Shown: positions 35,586 through 45,652, counted from the stretch's first letter. The stretch is 64,000 nt of DNA from Novacetimonas maltaceti (GCF_002906255.1 NZ_POTC01000001.1:62001-126000), one strand, 5' to 3'. Translations and numbers: made by a program. The notes: generated by a model from the sequence alone, not told the origin.

Positions 35586-36659
35586 ATGGTCGAACGCATC
35601 ATGATGGGGCTTATGCTGGGGGGGATCGCCTTTGGCTGCGTCCTCATTCTCTACCCATTCATGTCGGCCCTGCTGTGGGCGGCGATCCTGACATTCTCCA
35701 CATGGCCGATCTATGTGCGGCTGCGGCGGCAGGCCAATCCCCTGATCGCGGCGCTGGGCATGACGGTCATGTCAGCCGTGGTGCTGGTGGTGCCGCTTAC
35801 GCTTGTGGTTTCCAGCAGCATTGTCGAACTGCCCCAGACCCTGCCCGATGCCATCGACAGCATCACCACATCCATCCACCTGCCCCCCCTGCCCGCATGG
35901 CTGGGACATATCCCGCACCTGGGCGCGCAACTGAACGAAACGTGGGAGAAATGGCGGGTGGACGTGGGCAACATCGACCAGATGATACGCCCCTACAGCG
36001 GCCGTCTGGTGCAGTGGGCGCTTGCCGGCGTCATGCAACTGGCCAGTGGGCTTGCGCATCTGGGCATGGCGCTGTTCATGGCATTTTTCTTCTGGCTGGG
36101 GGGCGAGGCGCTGGGGGATACGTTTGTCGCCGTCGTGCGACGTATTGCCGGGATCTATGCGGACCGTATCCTCGGCATCATCGGGCGCACCATCCGGGGC
36201 ACCGTCTATGGCATCATCGGCACCGCCCTGCTGCAGGGCGTGCTGACGGGGATCGGTTTCGCCATCGCTGGCATCTCCAACCCCGTCCTGTGGGGCGGGA
36301 TCACCGCCTTCATCTCCGTCCTGCCCATCGGCGCGCCGCTGATCTGGATACCGGCGGCGTTCTTCCTGTTCGTCGCCCACCATCCCGGATGGGGGGTATT
36401 CCTGCTGCTGTACGGGACCATCATCGTCTCCGGGGCGGATCACATCATGCGGCCCATGTTCATTGCGCGTGGGGCGCAGCTTCCCTATCTCCTGACGGTC
36501 CTGGGTGTACTTGGGGGGATCTGGACGTTTGGCGGCCTTGGCATTTTCCTTGGGCCGGTGCTTATTGGTGTGGGATATACCCTGACGGCGGAATTCGCCG
36601 CAGGAGATCCGGGCGCGCGCCTGCCGCCCGAGATCAGGGAGCCATTTGTCGAACCATGA
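35586..36659 (+). CDS. AI-2E family (PerM/YdiK-like) membrane transporter
   Basis: From the ATG at 35586 the protein has 357 residues. It has the usual N-terminal helix pairs, a central soluble segment (about 85-150) and a second block of five to six helices containing GLGIFLGPVLIG near the end. The family includes the proposed AI-2 exporter TqsA and Na+/H+ antiporters, so the substrate is open. It overlaps the next gene by ATGA. Confidence 0.87.
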   Translation: MVERIMMGLMLGGIAFGCVLILYPFMSALLWAAILTFSTWPIYVRLRRQANPLIAALGMTVMSAVVLVVPLTLVVSSSIVELPQTLPDAIDSITTSIHLPPLPAWLGHIPHLGAQLNETWEKWRVDVGNIDQMIRPYSGRLVQWALAGVMQLASGLAHLGMALFMAFFFWLGGEALGDTFVAVVRRIAGIYADRILGIIGRTIRGTVYGIIGTALLQGVLTGIGFAIAGISNPVLWGGITAFISVLPIGAPLIWIPAAFFLFVAHHPGWGVFLLLYGTIIVSGADHIMRPMFIARGAQLPYLLTVLGVLGGIWTFGGLGIFLGPVLIGVGYTLTAEFAAGDPGARLPPEIREPFVEP

Positions 36660-37360
36660 ACCTTGCGCGTCCGTATCTGCGGCTGCCTGCCATCGTGGCC
36701 CAGCCGGGGACATCCCCCCTGCCGGGATACCAGCCTGCGTTCCATTCCGAAAACAGCATCAGGATCATCAGCTGGAACCTGTTGCGCAAGATCGGCGCCA
36801 CGGTGCGCGATGTCGTGCACCTGATCCACCAGGAAAAGCCCGACCTGCTGCTGATGCAGGAGGCGACAGTTGATATCGATGCCTTGCCCACGCTGATCGG
36901 CGGGCACTATGCGCGCTCCCCCCTGCCGGGGCGGATCCATGGCGTCGCGTGCTGGAGCCCGTGGCCCTACCGCAGGCCGCCCATGACATGCACCCTCCCC
37001 TCGGGCACGCTGATACGGCGCGTGGCGCAGATCATCGAATGTGGCCCGTTTGCCATCGCCAACGTGCACCTGTCGCATGGGCAGTTGCTCAATCGCCGGC
37101 AGTTGCGGCGCATGTCACAGCTCCTGCCCTACCGTGCCGCAATTCTTGGGGATTTCAATCTTGTCGGGCCAACGCTGGTCCGGCATTTCCGTGATGTCGG
37201 CCCGCGCGCGCCCACGCATCGCATGGCCGACGTGCTGCCTATCCGGCTCGACCGGTGCCTGATCCGTGGCCTGTCCTGCGTGGAGCAGCGCGTGATTGAC
37301 AATTACGCCTCCGACCACCGTCCCATCGCCGTCCGGCTCGAACTCCTGCCTCACAGGTAA
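36656..37360 (+). CDS. Endonuclease/exonuclease/phosphatase (EEP) family protein
   Basis: The 234-residue protein has the EEP core: ISWNL near the start, LLMQEA with the metal-binding Glu, a HLSHGQ strand, LGDFN with Asp and Asn, and a C-terminal SDHRPI. All catalytic positions are kept. Family members cut DNA or phosphodiester and phosphoester bonds of lipids and nucleotides. There is no signal peptide. Coupled to the upstream permease and convergent with cardiolipin synthase (10-bp overlap), it may act on a phospholipid, but this is only context. Confidence 0.85.
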   Translation: MNLARPYLRLPAIVAQPGTSPLPGYQPAFHSENSIRIISWNLLRKIGATVRDVVHLIHQEKPDLLLMQEATVDIDALPTLIGGHYARSPLPGRIHGVACWSPWPYRRPPMTCTLPSGTLIRRVAQIIECGPFAIANVHLSHGQLLNRRQLRRMSQLLPYRAAILGDFNLVGPTLVRHFRDVGPRAPTHRMADVLPIRLDRCLIRGLSCVEQRVIDNYASDHRPIAVRLELLPHR

Positions 37361-38769
37361 GGCAGGAGCAGCCGTGCCGAGGCATCGCGCAGCCTGATCG
37401 GCAGGGAACGCCGGTCGAGGTCATGATGGGTCAGGCGTTCATGGCGATGGCGGATGATGAAACCATCGATCGTGGCCGCCAGTGTATCGTCATAGATTTC
37501 GAGGTTGATTTCAAAATTCAGCCGCAGGCTGCGCACGTCGATATTCGAACTGCCCACGAATGACCAGTGCCGGTCCACCACCATGAGTTTCGAGTGGTTG
37601 AAGGGAGGCCGTGCCTGCCACACCCTGCAGCCGGAATCGAGGAAGCGCGGCAGGTTTGCCGCCCGTGCCCAGTCGATGACGACATGGTTGCTGTGGCGTG
37701 GGACAACGATGTCCACCTCGATCCCGCGCAATGCCGCAAGGGCCAGTTCCGTCAGGAACCGGTCATCGGGCAGGAAATACGGCGTCATCAGGCGCACGGA
37801 ATGCCGGGCCATCGAAATGGCCTGCAGCATGGTGTATTCGATCTTCTCCAGATCGGAATCCGGCCCGGCCGTGACGATGCGCGTCAGGCTGTCGCCATGT
37901 GCCTTCTGTTCGGGAAAAAACAGGTCCGCCAGCAGTTCTTCGCCGGTGGTGAAGGTCCAGTCGCGGGCAAAGGCCTCGCTCAACTGGTGGATGACAGGCC
38001 CGGCAATGCGGAAATGCGTATCGGAGACGGGATGCAGCGGATGCAGCGCCGTCAGGTTTTCCCTGCCGATATTCAGCCCGCCCATGAACCCGATCCGGCC
38101 ATCGACCACCAGGATCTTCTTGTGATCGCGCATGTTGATGAACGGCATGCGCCACGGCAGCATTGAATGCATGAAACGCCCGACCGGCACCCCTGCCCGT
38201 GTCAGCCTGCTGGCGATCGCGCAATGGAAATAGCCGCTGCCCACGCCATCGACCAGCACCCGCACCTGTGCGCCGCGCTGGTGGGCCGCAATCAGGGCAT
38301 CGCAGAATTTGTAACCGATCTCATCAGGACGGAAGATGTAGGAACACAGCAGGACCGTGCTTTGCGCCCCTTCGATCGCCGCAAGCATCTGCGGATAGGC
38401 GCTGTCCCCATCATGCAGGGGGGTGACGAGGTTGCCGGCCAGCAACGGACGCTGCGTGAGTTTCGTGACCATTTCCGCCAGCGGGGCGAAGCGTCCCTCC
38501 TCCCCCCTGCGCCAGCGCGAGGTCATGGTGCGGCTGTGCCACGGATGCAGCCCGACCAGTCGCTTCGCACGCCGCCGTACGCGGTTGATGCCAAACATCG
38601 AATACAGGATGCCACCGGTCAGCGGCATCAGGACCGTCACGCCGATCCAGCCGATGGAGGCGCCTACGTCACGTTTCGTCAGCAGCACATGGACGATGAC
38701 AACCGCCACGATGCACAGGCGCAACGCCAGCACGATGGGGGCAAGGAAAGTGACGTAAGTATAGATCAT
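37351..38769 (-). CDS. cls: Cardiolipin synthase
   Basis: From the ATG at 38769 the protein has 472 residues (a longer start at 38805 is possible). Two N-terminal membrane helices are followed by two phospholipase D domains with HKD motifs: HKKILVVD followed by GRIGFMGG, and HSKLMVVD followed by SFVGSSN. It joins phosphatidylglycerol units to form cardiolipin in the inner membrane. Its gene tail overlaps the EEP-family gene by 10 bp, in the opposite direction. Confidence 0.93.
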   Translation of the reverse strand: MIYTYVTFLAPIVLALRLCIVAVVIVHVLLTKRDVGASIGWIGVTVLMPLTGGILYSMFGINRVRRRAKRLVGLHPWHSRTMTSRWRRGEEGRFAPLAEMVTKLTQRPLLAGNLVTPLHDGDSAYPQMLAAIEGAQSTVLLCSYIFRPDEIGYKFCDALIAAHQRGAQVRVLVDGVGSGYFHCAIASRLTRAGVPVGRFMHSMLPWRMPFINMRDHKKILVVDGRIGFMGGLNIGRENLTALHPLHPVSDTHFRIAGPVIHQLSEAFARDWTFTTGEELLADLFFPEQKAHGDSLTRIVTAGPDSDLEKIEYTMLQAISMARHSVRLMTPYFLPDDRFLTELALAALRGIEVDIVVPRHSNHVVIDWARAANLPRFLDSGCRVWQARPPFNHSKLMVVDRHWSFVGSSNIDVRSLRLNFEINLEIYDDTLAATIDGFIIRHRHERLTHHDLDRRSLPIRLRDASARLLLPYL

Positions 38770-38902
38770 GATGCGGTCATTATTCCGTACGCGCCATGAA
38801 GGCATGCAAATTCGACACCGGCGGCCATATCACCTGCCTGGCGGAAGCTGATCGCGGTATTGCTGGTATCCCCGCAGGACCGGTCCCGACAAAGGAAGCG
38901 TA

Positions 38903-39313
38903 ATGAAAAGCACGACACCGCCAGAATCCCTCCCCTCGCCTTCATGGCGGAAACGGTCCATGGGACGGCAGTCCCATCACAGGGGGCTGGAGGCGGAGCA
39001 CAGGGTCAGGGACCGGATGTGCGCGGAAGGATGGACCATCCTGGCGCAGCGTGCCCGCACGGCATGGGGGGAAATCGATATCGTCGCCATCCGTGACGGC
39101 ATGCTGGTCTTTACGGAGGTGAAGGCACGCCCGTCGATCATGCAGGCAGGCGACGCCATATCCCGTCGCACAATGCAGCGCCTGATGAACGCGGCGCAGG
39201 CCCTGTGCATGTTCAATACGGCATGGACCTATGACGAAATGCGCTTTGACGTGGTTGTGGTGCTACCCGATGGCGATCTTCATCGCATCGAGGACGCATT
39301 CAGGCTGGAGTGA
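38903..39313 (+). CDS. yraN: YraN / UPF0102 family protein
   Basis: The 136-residue protein has the UPF0102 signature: HHRGLEAE near the start, then WGEIDIVAI...VFTEVKAR, a restriction-endonuclease-like D-x(n)-E-x-K arrangement. The nuclease activity is not established in most organisms. AGGAAGCG precedes the ATG. It stands alone between two leftward genes. Confidence 0.9.
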   Translation: MKSTTPPESLPSPSWRKRSMGRQSHHRGLEAEHRVRDRMCAEGWTILAQRARTAWGEIDIVAIRDGMLVFTEVKARPSIMQAGDAISRRTMQRLMNAAQALCMFNTAWTYDEMRFDVVVVLPDGDLHRIEDAFRLE

Positions 39314-39328
39314 GCCGGGAACTGGAAA

Positions 39329-39661
39329 TCAGGTCCGGTGATGAACATTCCCATGTGCCACATGCCGGATGCTGGTCATGCCATGCGGACGATAGGAGAC
39401 TTCATGCACCAGGGAACGGCGCACATGCGTTGACGTCACATGGCGGGCCGGTGTGGCGATGACATGGTGCCCCGCGACCGGACGGCGATAGACCACATGG
39501 CGGACAGGCGGAGGCGGCGCGGTCAGGGCGCTGAGTGTCAGGCGATCTGCTTCCATCTCTGTCATGGCATGGCTACGTGCCTGCGCCTGTGGCGTGACGC
39601 TGTAGAAGAAACCCGCGCAAACCACCGACAGGGTCGTGATTCGCAAGCACGTATGGCGCAT
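39329..39661 (-). CDS. Hypothetical exported His-rich protein (110 residues)
   Basis: An N-terminal signal peptide (hydrophobic about 8-22, cleavage near QAQA) leads to a mature part rich in His, Arg, Val and Pro (APPPPVRHVVYRRPVAGHH and later VRHV repeats). The composition suggests a metal- or surface-binding role, but I do not recognise the family. It lies after the yraN gene on the opposite strand and before the pur operon terminator. Confidence 0.5.
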   Translation of the reverse strand: MRHTCLRITTLSVVCAGFFYSVTPQAQARSHAMTEMEADRLTLSALTAPPPPVRHVVYRRPVAGHHVIATPARHVTSTHVRRSLVHEVSYRPHGMTSIRHVAHGNVHHRT

Positions 39662-39739
39662 CTAACACTCCAATTCAGTCATCGCAGCGAAGCTACGCAA
39701 AATCAGGTAGGCAAGGCAAGGCTCAGCACGGGTGGAAGC

Positions 39740-39776
39740 AAAAAAAAGCGGAAGGGCGCGTGCGCATCCCTCCCGC
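39740..39776 (-). terminator. Rho-independent terminator of the pur-bolA-grxD operon
   Basis: On the minus strand GCGGGAGGG (39776-39768) pairs with CCCTTCCGC (39756-39748), with one G-U pair and an 11-nt loop, and is followed at once by eight T residues (39747-39740). It lies 43 bp past the grxD stop. This is the clearest intrinsic terminator in the window. Confidence 0.92.
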
Positions 39777-39818
39777 TTCCTGTTCCGGCTGTTACGCCGT
39801 GGGCCTGTCGGCTGCCGT

Positions 39819-40154
39819 TCAGGCAGATGCCGCCACGATGCCCTTTTCAGCCAGCAGCTTCTGCAGTTCGCCCGACTGGTACATCTCTGTCACGATGTCA
39901 CAGCCACCGATGAACTCGCCCTTGACGTAAAGCTGCGGCACCGTGGGCCAGTTCGAGAAATCCTTGATTCCCTGGCGCAGGGCCGGGTCTTCGAGGACAT
40001 TGGCGGTCTTGAACGGCACGCCCAGATGCTTGAGGATCTGCACGACACGTGCGGAAAAACCGCACTGCGGGAAGGTGGCATCGCCCTTCATGTACAGCAT
40101 GACCGGATTGGCGTCGATCTGCGCCTGGATCTGCTGGGTAATGGTTTCGGCCAT
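39819..40154 (-). CDS. grxD: Monothiol glutaredoxin, Grx4/GrxD family
   Basis: The 111-residue protein has the CGFS active site (Cys31, in FPQCGFS), WPTVPQLYV and the GGCD glutathione-binding motif. Monothiol glutaredoxins carry [2Fe-2S] clusters and pair with BolA proteins in iron-sulfur trafficking. The bolA gene lies directly upstream (51 bp), so the two genes are presumably co-expressed. It is the last gene of the purine operon before the terminator. Confidence 0.96.
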   Translation of the reverse strand: MAETITQQIQAQIDANPVMLYMKGDATFPQCGFSARVVQILKHLGVPFKTANVLEDPALRQGIKDFSNWPTVPQLYVKGEFIGGCDIVTEMYQSGELQKLLAEKGIVAASA

Positions 40155-40205
40155 AATAATGGACTCCTCGTTCTGATAACCGGCTGTCCGTCCCTGTTCG
40201 GGGGA

Positions 40206-40439
40206 TCAGTCCGGTGTGCTGGTCTGAAGGGCGAGTGCGTGCAGCTTGCCCCCCATATGCCCCTGCAACGCGTTGTAGACCAACTGGTGCTGCTTCACGC
40301 GGGACAGGCCGCGAAACGCATTGCTGACCACCTTGCAGGCATAATGGTCACCATCCCCCGCAAGGTCGTCAATGTGGATCTGCGCATCCGGCAGCGCGCC
40401 ACGGATATAGGTCTCGATTTCCTGGGCCGTCATGGCCAT
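40206..40439 (-). CDS. bolA: BolA-family protein
   Basis: This 77-residue protein has the BolA fold pattern with the GDGDHYACKVVS strand, the loop FRGLSRVKQHQLVYNAL and a conserved His. It is the short, BolA2-like form. It likely forms a heterodimer with GrxD that binds a shared [2Fe-2S] cluster. It lies 28 bp after purL, so it is transcribed with the purine genes. PurF, encoded elsewhere in most bacteria, often contains Fe-S, which may explain the linkage. Confidence 0.93.
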   Translation of the reverse strand: MAMTAQEIETYIRGALPDAQIHIDDLAGDGDHYACKVVSNAFRGLSRVKQHQLVYNALQGHMGGKLHALALQTSTPD

Positions 40440-40467
40440 CGGCTGTTCTCCTGCCTGTCCCTGGTGT

Positions 40468-42678
40468 TCAGCGATCCATGAGTCGCGGGAAGAATTCCTT
40501 GTTCACCGCGACGAGACGTGCCTTCGATATTGTGGAGCCATGGGGCAATGTCAAACCGTCCCCCCCACTTTGGCCCAGCACGCGACACGGGACGGATGCC
40601 TGCGCCGCCCGGTCCATGAATGCCTTGCCGTCGCGGACCGCGACGATGTAGCGCGCCTGGTCCTCACCGAACCAGAAGGCTTCGGGACGCATTCCGGCCT
40701 GTGGGGCCAGCAGGGTGCACCCGGCCTCGCCCGCCATGACCATTTCCGTCACTGTCACCAGCAGGCCGCCATCCGCCACGTCATGGCATGCCACGATGGT
40801 GCCATCGAGGATGGCCGCGCGCACGAAATCGCCATTGCGGCGTTCAGCCTGCAGGTCGACCGCAGGCGGTTCGCCATCCTGGCTGCCGTGGATCTCACGC
40901 AGCCACAGCGACTGGCCCAGCTCGCCGCGTGTCTCGCCAATCACGATCACGTCACACCCGTCGGGCATGCCCAGCCCCACGGCCTTCGTGACGTCGTCGA
41001 GCACCCCAAGCCCGCCAATGGCCGGCGTGGGCAGGATGGAGACCGACTCCCCATCCGGGCCGCGCGTCTCGTTGTAGAGCGAGACATTGCCGCTGACGAC
41101 CGGGAAGTCCAGCGCACGGCACGCATCGCCCATGCCCGCGATGGCATCGACGAACTGTCCCATCACCTCAGGCTTTTCGGGGGAGCCGAAATTGAGGTTG
41201 TCCGTCACCGCAAGCGGGCGTGCGCCTGTCGCCGTAAGGTTGCGCCACGCCTCCGCCACGGCCTGCGCGCCGCCGGTCCGGGCATTTGCACGGCAGTAGC
41301 GTGGCGTGCAGTCCGTTGTCATCGCAAGGCCGATCGTCGTGTCCTCGACCTGTATGATGGCTGCGTCGGCCGCACCGGGCCGCCGGACGGTCTGGCCACC
41401 CACGGTGCTGTCATACTGGTTCCATACCCATTCGCGTGAAGCGAGGTCGGGGCAGCGGATCAGCCGCAGTAGCGCCTGTTCGATCCCCACCGGGTCGGTA
41501 ATCTGCCCCAGCGGCACGGGCGGCAGGGCCGGCGCGGTCGGGCGGTGATAGACCGGGGCCTGGTCCGCCAGCGGCGCCAGCGGGATATCCGCCTCCGTCT
41601 TCCCCTTGTGGCGCAGGACGATGTGTCCCGTGTCCGTCAGGTGGCCGATGACGGCGAAATCCAGTTCCCACTTGTCGAAAATGGCGCGGGCCTGTTCCGT
41701 GCGGTCAGGGCGGATGACGATCAGCATCCGCTCCTGGCTTTCCGACAGCATCATTTCATAGGCCGTCATGCCGCGCTCACGCTGAGGCACCTGGTCGAGG
41801 TCGAGTTCGATGCCCACCCCGCCCTTGCCCGCCATTTCCACGGCGGAGGACGTCAGGCCGGCAGCCCCCATGTCCTGAATGGCGACGATCGCGTCGGTGG
41901 CCATCAGTTCAAGGCATGCCTCGATCAGCAGCTTTTCGACGAACGGGTCGCCCACCTGCACCGTGGGACGCTTGGCCAGCGCGTCTTCGTCAAACTCGGA
42001 CGAGGACATGGTGGCGCCGTGGATCCCGTCACGCCCGGTCTTCGACCCGACATAGATGACGGGATTGCCCACGCCTGCGGCCGCCGACAGGAAAATGCGG
42101 TCCTGTCGCGCGACCCCCACCGTCATCGCATTGACCAGCGGATTGCCGTCATAGGCGGGATGGAAGTTGATTTCCCCGCCCACGGTGGGAACACCGACGC
42201 AGTTGCCATAGCCACCGACACCACGCACGACGCCATCGACGATGCGCCGCGTCTGCGGGTTGTCGGGATTGCCAAAGCGCAGGGCGTTCAGGTTCGCGAC
42301 CGGGCGCGCGCCCATCGTGAAGACGTCGCGCAGGATGCCGCCAACGCCCGTCGCCGCCCCCTGGTAGGGTTCGATGAAGGACGGGTGGTTGTGGCTTTCC
42401 ATCTTGAAGATGGCGGCCAGCCCCTGCCCGATATCGACGACGCCCGCGTTTTCGCCCGGCCCATGGATGACCCAGGGTGCCTTCGTCGGCAGCGTCTTCA
42501 GATATGCGCGCGACGATTTGTAGGAGCAGTGCTCCGACCACATGACGGAAAAAATGCCCAGTTCGGTCAGGCTCGGCGTGCGTCCCATGATGGACAGCAC
42601 ATTGCCGTATTCCTCTGCCGTCAGGCCGAATTCCCTAGCCAGCGCCTCGTTGACGGGCTTCTGTCCTGCTGTGCTCAT
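40468..42678 (-). CDS. purL: Phosphoribosylformylglycinamidine synthase subunit PurL
   Basis: The 736-residue protein is the small PurL, the ATP-dependent synthetase that makes FGAM from FGAR with PurQ and PurS. It has the AIRS-like repeats, [15 protein letters not shown] near residue 50, and the [10 protein letters not shown] motif. Length fits the PurSLQ type (about 740), not the 1300-residue fused form. The start overlaps purQ by ATGA. Confidence 0.97.
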   Translation of the reverse strand: MSTAGQKPVNEALAREFGLTAEEYGNVLSIMGRTPSLTELGIFSVMWSEHCSYKSSRAYLKTLPTKAPWVIHGPGENAGVVDIGQGLAAIFKMESHNHPSFIEPYQGAATGVGGILRDVFTMGARPVANLNALRFGNPDNPQTRRIVDGVVRGVGGYGNCVGVPTVGGEINFHPAYDGNPLVNAMTVGVARQDRIFLSAAAGVGNPVIYVGSKTGRDGIHGATMSSSEFDEDALAKRPTVQVGDPFVEKLLIEACLELMATDAIVAIQDMGAAGLTSSAVEMAGKGGVGIELDLDQVPQRERGMTAYEMMLSESQERMLIVIRPDRTEQARAIFDKWELDFAVIGHLTDTGHIVLRHKGKTEADIPLAPLADQAPVYHRPTAPALPPVPLGQITDPVGIEQALLRLIRCPDLASREWVWNQYDSTVGGQTVRRPGAADAAIIQVEDTTIGLAMTTDCTPRYCRANARTGGAQAVAEAWRNLTATGARPLAVTDNLNFGSPEKPEVMGQFVDAIAGMGDACRALDFPVVSGNVSLYNETRGPDGESVSILPTPAIGGLGVLDDVTKAVGLGMPDGCDVIVIGETRGELGQSLWLREIHGSQDGEPPAVDLQAERRNGDFVRAAILDGTIVACHDVADGGLLVTVTEMVMAGEAGCTLLAPQAGMRPEAFWFGEDQARYIVAVRDGKAFMDRAAQASVPCRVLGQSGGDGLTLPHGSTISKARLVAVNKEFFPRLMDR

Positions 42679-43376
42679 CCGACCAGCGCCTCCACCAGAC
42701 CCGTAAACAGGGGCTTTCCGTCCTCTCCACCCATCAGGGGATCCACCAGATCCTCGGGATGCGGCATCATGCCGCAGATGCGCAGGTTCTCGCTGAAGAC
42801 GCCAGCGATGGCTCCCATGCTTCCGTTGGGGTTGAGCGTGCTGTCATTCGCATCAAGCCTGCCGTCCGCCGCGACATAGCGGAAGGCGACGCGGTTGGTG
42901 TCTTCGAGCATGCGGATCGTCTCATGGTCGGCGATGTAGTTGCCGTCGCCATGCGCCATGGGGGTGCGGAACACGTCATGGCGCTTCCAGTGGCGGGTGA
43001 ACGGCGTATCATTGCGTTCAACGCGCAGGAAACAGTCCTGCGACAGGAACCGCAGCGCGGCGTTGCGCAGTAGCGCGCCGGGCAGGAGTTGTGCTTCGGT
43101 CAGGATCTGGAAGCCGTTGCAGACGCCAAGGATATGCCCGCCCGCCTGCGCGAAGCGGCGGATGGCGGGCATGATCGGCGCATGTGCGGCCATTGCCCCG
43201 CACCGCAGGTAATCGCCATAGCTGAAGCCGCCGGGCAGCACGACAAGGTCGAGGTCCGGCAGGTCCGTTTCGCGGTGCCAGATCATGCGGGGGGCGACGC
43301 CGGTCACGCTGCGCAGCGCGATCGCCATGTCACGTTCCCGGTTGGTGCCGGGAAAAACAACGATGCCCGCCTTCAT
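42675..43376 (-). CDS. purQ: Phosphoribosylformylglycinamidine synthase subunit PurQ (glutaminase)
   Basis: PurQ hydrolyses glutamine and passes ammonia to PurL. The 233-residue class I amidotransferase has the nucleophile Cys in GVCNGFQ, the oxyanion region GGFSYGD, and the His-Glu pair in PHPEDLVD. Both ends overlap their neighbours by 4 bp: the Tai-like gene upstream and purL downstream. Confidence 0.97.
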   Translation of the reverse strand: MKAGIVVFPGTNRERDMAIALRSVTGVAPRMIWHRETDLPDLDLVVLPGGFSYGDYLRCGAMAAHAPIMPAIRRFAQAGGHILGVCNGFQILTEAQLLPGALLRNAALRFLSQDCFLRVERNDTPFTRHWKRHDVFRTPMAHGDGNYIADHETIRMLEDTNRVAFRYVAADGRLDANDSTLNPNGSMGAIAGVFSENLRICGMMPHPEDLVDPLMGGEDGKPLFTGLVEALVG

Positions 43377-43762
43377 TTGTGGTCGCCGCAGGGATAGGCT
43401 TCATGAAGCGCGGTAAAGACCGCCTCCCCCGCCGGGCGGGAAAGCTGGTCGCGATGCGCCTTCATCCAGTCCACGACCTTGCCGCGCATGTCCGACAGGT
43501 TGGTCGCCGGCGCGATGCAGAACGCGGCGACATCGTGCTGGTCCTTTTCGGCATTGCGCTCGAACAGGTGCGCAAGGGCGGCCGCATCCGCCACGCCGGA
43601 AATGTAGGAATCACACAGGCCGGTGCCGGAGGCACGCGTGCACAGCGTGCCCAGTTGCGACGCGGGCATGCGCGACACCCGCTGCGCATGCGCATCCGAA
43701 CGCGGCAGCAGCCCCACGCCAAGCGCGCAGGCCGCAAGGAAGATGCCCGTTGACGTCTTCAT
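43373..43762 (-). CDS. Exported Rap1a/Tai-like protein embedded in the pur operon
   Basis: The 129-residue protein has a signal peptide (core about 7-20, cleavage near SDAHA). A Rap1a/Tai-like pattern follows: LC......[11 protein letters not shown], then [20 protein letters not shown] and a C-terminal YPC. Four Cys probably form disulfides in the periplasm. Tai proteins were first described as immunity proteins against type VI amidase effectors. No effector or T6SS gene is nearby. It overlaps purS and purQ by ATGA on each side, so it is made with cytosolic purine enzymes although it is exported. Confidence 0.7.
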   Translation of the reverse strand: MKTSTGIFLAACALGVGLLPRSDAHAQRVSRMPASQLGTLCTRASGTGLCDSYISGVADAAALAHLFERNAEKDQHDVAAFCIAPATNLSDMRGKVVDWMKAHRDQLSRPAGEAVFTALHEAYPCGDHK

Positions 43763-44004
43763 TCTTCCACGACCTCCGCCGCGAAATCCTCGATCACGAG
43801 GTTGGCAAGCAGCGCGCGGGCCATCTCGTTGGCCTGCACGATGGCGCGGGCCGGGTCGCTTTCGGAGAGTTCAAGGTCAATCACACGCCCGATGCGCACG
43901 TCGCCGACATTCTTGAAGTCGAGCACATGCAGCGCATGTTCCACCGCCTTGCCCTGGGGGTCGAGCACGCCGTCCTTGAGCATGACCGTCACGCGTACTT
44001 TCAT
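43759..44004 (-). CDS. purS: Phosphoribosylformylglycinamidine synthase subunit PurS
   Basis: From the ATG at 44004 the protein has 81 residues, the normal PurS size. It has the conserved opening [20 protein letters not shown] and a central [14 protein letters not shown]. PurS bridges PurQ and PurL and is needed for ammonia transfer. The start overlaps the purC stop by ATGA. A longer frame upstream lies inside purC and is not coding. Confidence 0.95.
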   Translation of the reverse strand: MKVRVTVMLKDGVLDPQGKAVEHALHVLDFKNVGDVRIGRVIDLELSESDPARAIVQANEMARALLANLVIEDFAAEVVEE

Positions 44005-44765
44005 TGCATTACCTCCGGTCCCTTCATGTCGGAATTCGTCGCCTCGGGCAGGATGCCAAGGCGCATGGCCACTTCCTGATAGGCTTCCTCGACCTTGCCC
44101 ATGTCCTGGCGGAAACGGTCCTTGTCGAGCTTCTGGTTGGTCTTGGCATCCCACAGGCGGCAGTTGTCGGGCGAAATCTCGTCCGCCAGCACGATGCGCA
44201 TGTTGTCGTTTTCCCACAGGCGGCCGAATTCAAGCTTGAAGTCCACCAGCGTGATCCCGATCCCCACGAACAGGCCGCACAGGAAATCGTTGATCCGCAT
44301 GCTCAGCGAAACGATGTCCTCCAGGTCATGGGCGCAGGCCCAGCCAAAGGCGGTGATGTGCTCCTCGCTGACCATCGGGTCGTTGAGGCTGTCGTTCTTG
44401 TAGTAGAATTCGACGATCGGGTGCGGCAGGCGGGTGCCTTCCTTGATGCCGAGGCGCTTGCTGAGGCTGCCTGCGGCGACATTGCGGATCACGACCTCGA
44501 GCGGGATGATCTCCACCTCGCGGATCAGCTGCTCACGCATGTTCAGCCGGCGGATGAAATGGGTGGGAATCCCGATTTCATGCAGGCGCAGCATCAGGTG
44601 TTCGCTGATCCGGTTGTTCAGGACCCCCTTGCCGGTGATGACACCCTTCTTGGCGCCATTGCCCGCGCTGGCATCGTCCTTGAAATACTGAACCAGTGTT
44701 CCCGGTTCCGGACCCTCGAAAAGGATCTTTGCTTTTCCTTCATAAAGCTGACGGCGGCGGCCCAT
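44001..44765 (-). CDS. purC: SAICAR synthase (phosphoribosylaminoimidazolesuccinocarboxamide synthase)
   Basis: PurC joins CAIR and aspartate with ATP. The 254-residue protein has the expected blocks: LYEGKAKIL at the start, [13 protein letters not shown], and LVDFKLEFG with the Mg-binding Glu/Asp, followed by [12 protein letters not shown]. It is the first gene of the coupled purC-purS-tai-purQ-purL set. A 125-bp spacer to the NRDE gene may hold a promoter. Confidence 0.97.
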   Translation of the reverse strand: MGRRRQLYEGKAKILFEGPEPGTLVQYFKDDASAGNGAKKGVITGKGVLNNRISEHLMLRLHEIGIPTHFIRRLNMREQLIREVEIIPLEVVIRNVAAGSLSKRLGIKEGTRLPHPIVEFYYKNDSLNDPMVSEEHITAFGWACAHDLEDIVSLSMRINDFLCGLFVGIGITLVDFKLEFGRLWENDNMRIVLADEISPDNCRLWDAKTNQKLDKDRFRQDMGKVEEAYQEVAMRLGILPEATNSDMKGPEVMQ

Positions 44766-44890
44766 ACTCGTCCTTCACATACGGCTGTGGGAAGCATGCC
44801 GCAGGCACCCTTCCCTGCGGGTCCGCAACAGGACCCAGAATGATGCGCATGCAATAGCAGCGATTGCGCGTCGAAGATACAGTAACGTTT

Positions 44891-45652
44891 CTATGTCGCG
44901 GCAGCATCCGTGCGGCGGGTGTTCAGGTCCACTGGTGCATATCCCACCCGGTCCGGCGCGCCGGCGGCGAAGACCCACGATCTGCCGTCGGGCGCGCCGG
45001 GATCGCGCGAGACGCCCAGGGCCGAGGAACTGCAGGTGCCAAAGCCTGAACGCGGCGGGATGTTGAGTTCGCTTCCCGCCGGGAGGGAGCGGTCGGCCAG
45101 CAGCGTGGTCCAGTTCTCCCACGCGGGCGGGACGGGACGCGGCGCGGCGCGGAAGCGTGGCAGGTGACGCGCGATCCGGGGCATCGACATGTCATCAGGG
45201 TCCGTGGTCGCGATCATGTGCGTGCCCGCCTCCAGCGCGATGACCTGTGGCGTGCCGTAACCGGGGCCGCGGATGAAGAACGCATCCGTGCCGTCGCCCA
45301 CGATCATGTTGAAGGAGCGCCATTCCCCGGCATCAAGGGTTGCGATCCGTGCCACCGCGTCGCGGGCGCACAGGTGATCGCCCACCATCAGGGGCAGTTC
45401 GCCGCGTGAACGCTTGCCCGGCGCGGGGCCGAGGCTGCCGACGCGATTCATGATCGCCCCGATGACGCCCGCGTCGTTCATGGTCAGCCATGACCCGCCG
45501 GCAACACAGTCACGTCCCCCCACGACCGTGGGATGGTCGCTCCAGTGGCGCGAGGGAGGCTCCCACGGGCGGTCAAGGCGTTCGTCACGGTTGGCCGCCA
45601 GCAGCAGGGGCCATGCCTCGTCCGGTTGGTGGGAGATAACGACAGTACACAC
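44891..45652 (-). CDS. NRDE-family protein (TANGO2-like)
   Basis: The 253-residue protein starts MCTVVI and carries the diagnostic NRDE at 21-24, the GGRDCVAGGSWL block and NRVGSLG. Bacterial and eukaryotic members (TANGO2) have been linked to heme handling and lipid metabolism, but the activity is not settled. The Cys2 position recalls N-terminal nucleophile hydrolases. It lies between purB and purC in the same direction, with spacers of 89 and 125 bp, so co-regulation is uncertain. Confidence 0.85.
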   Translation of the reverse strand: MCTVVISHQPDEAWPLLLAANRDERLDRPWEPPSRHWSDHPTVVGGRDCVAGGSWLTMNDAGVIGAIMNRVGSLGPAPGKRSRGELPLMVGDHLCARDAVARIATLDAGEWRSFNMIVGDGTDAFFIRGPGYGTPQVIALEAGTHMIATTDPDDMSMPRIARHLPRFRAAPRPVPPAWENWTTLLADRSLPAGSELNIPPRSGFGTCSSSALGVSRDPGAPDGRSWVFAAGAPDRVGYAPVDLNTRRTDAAAT

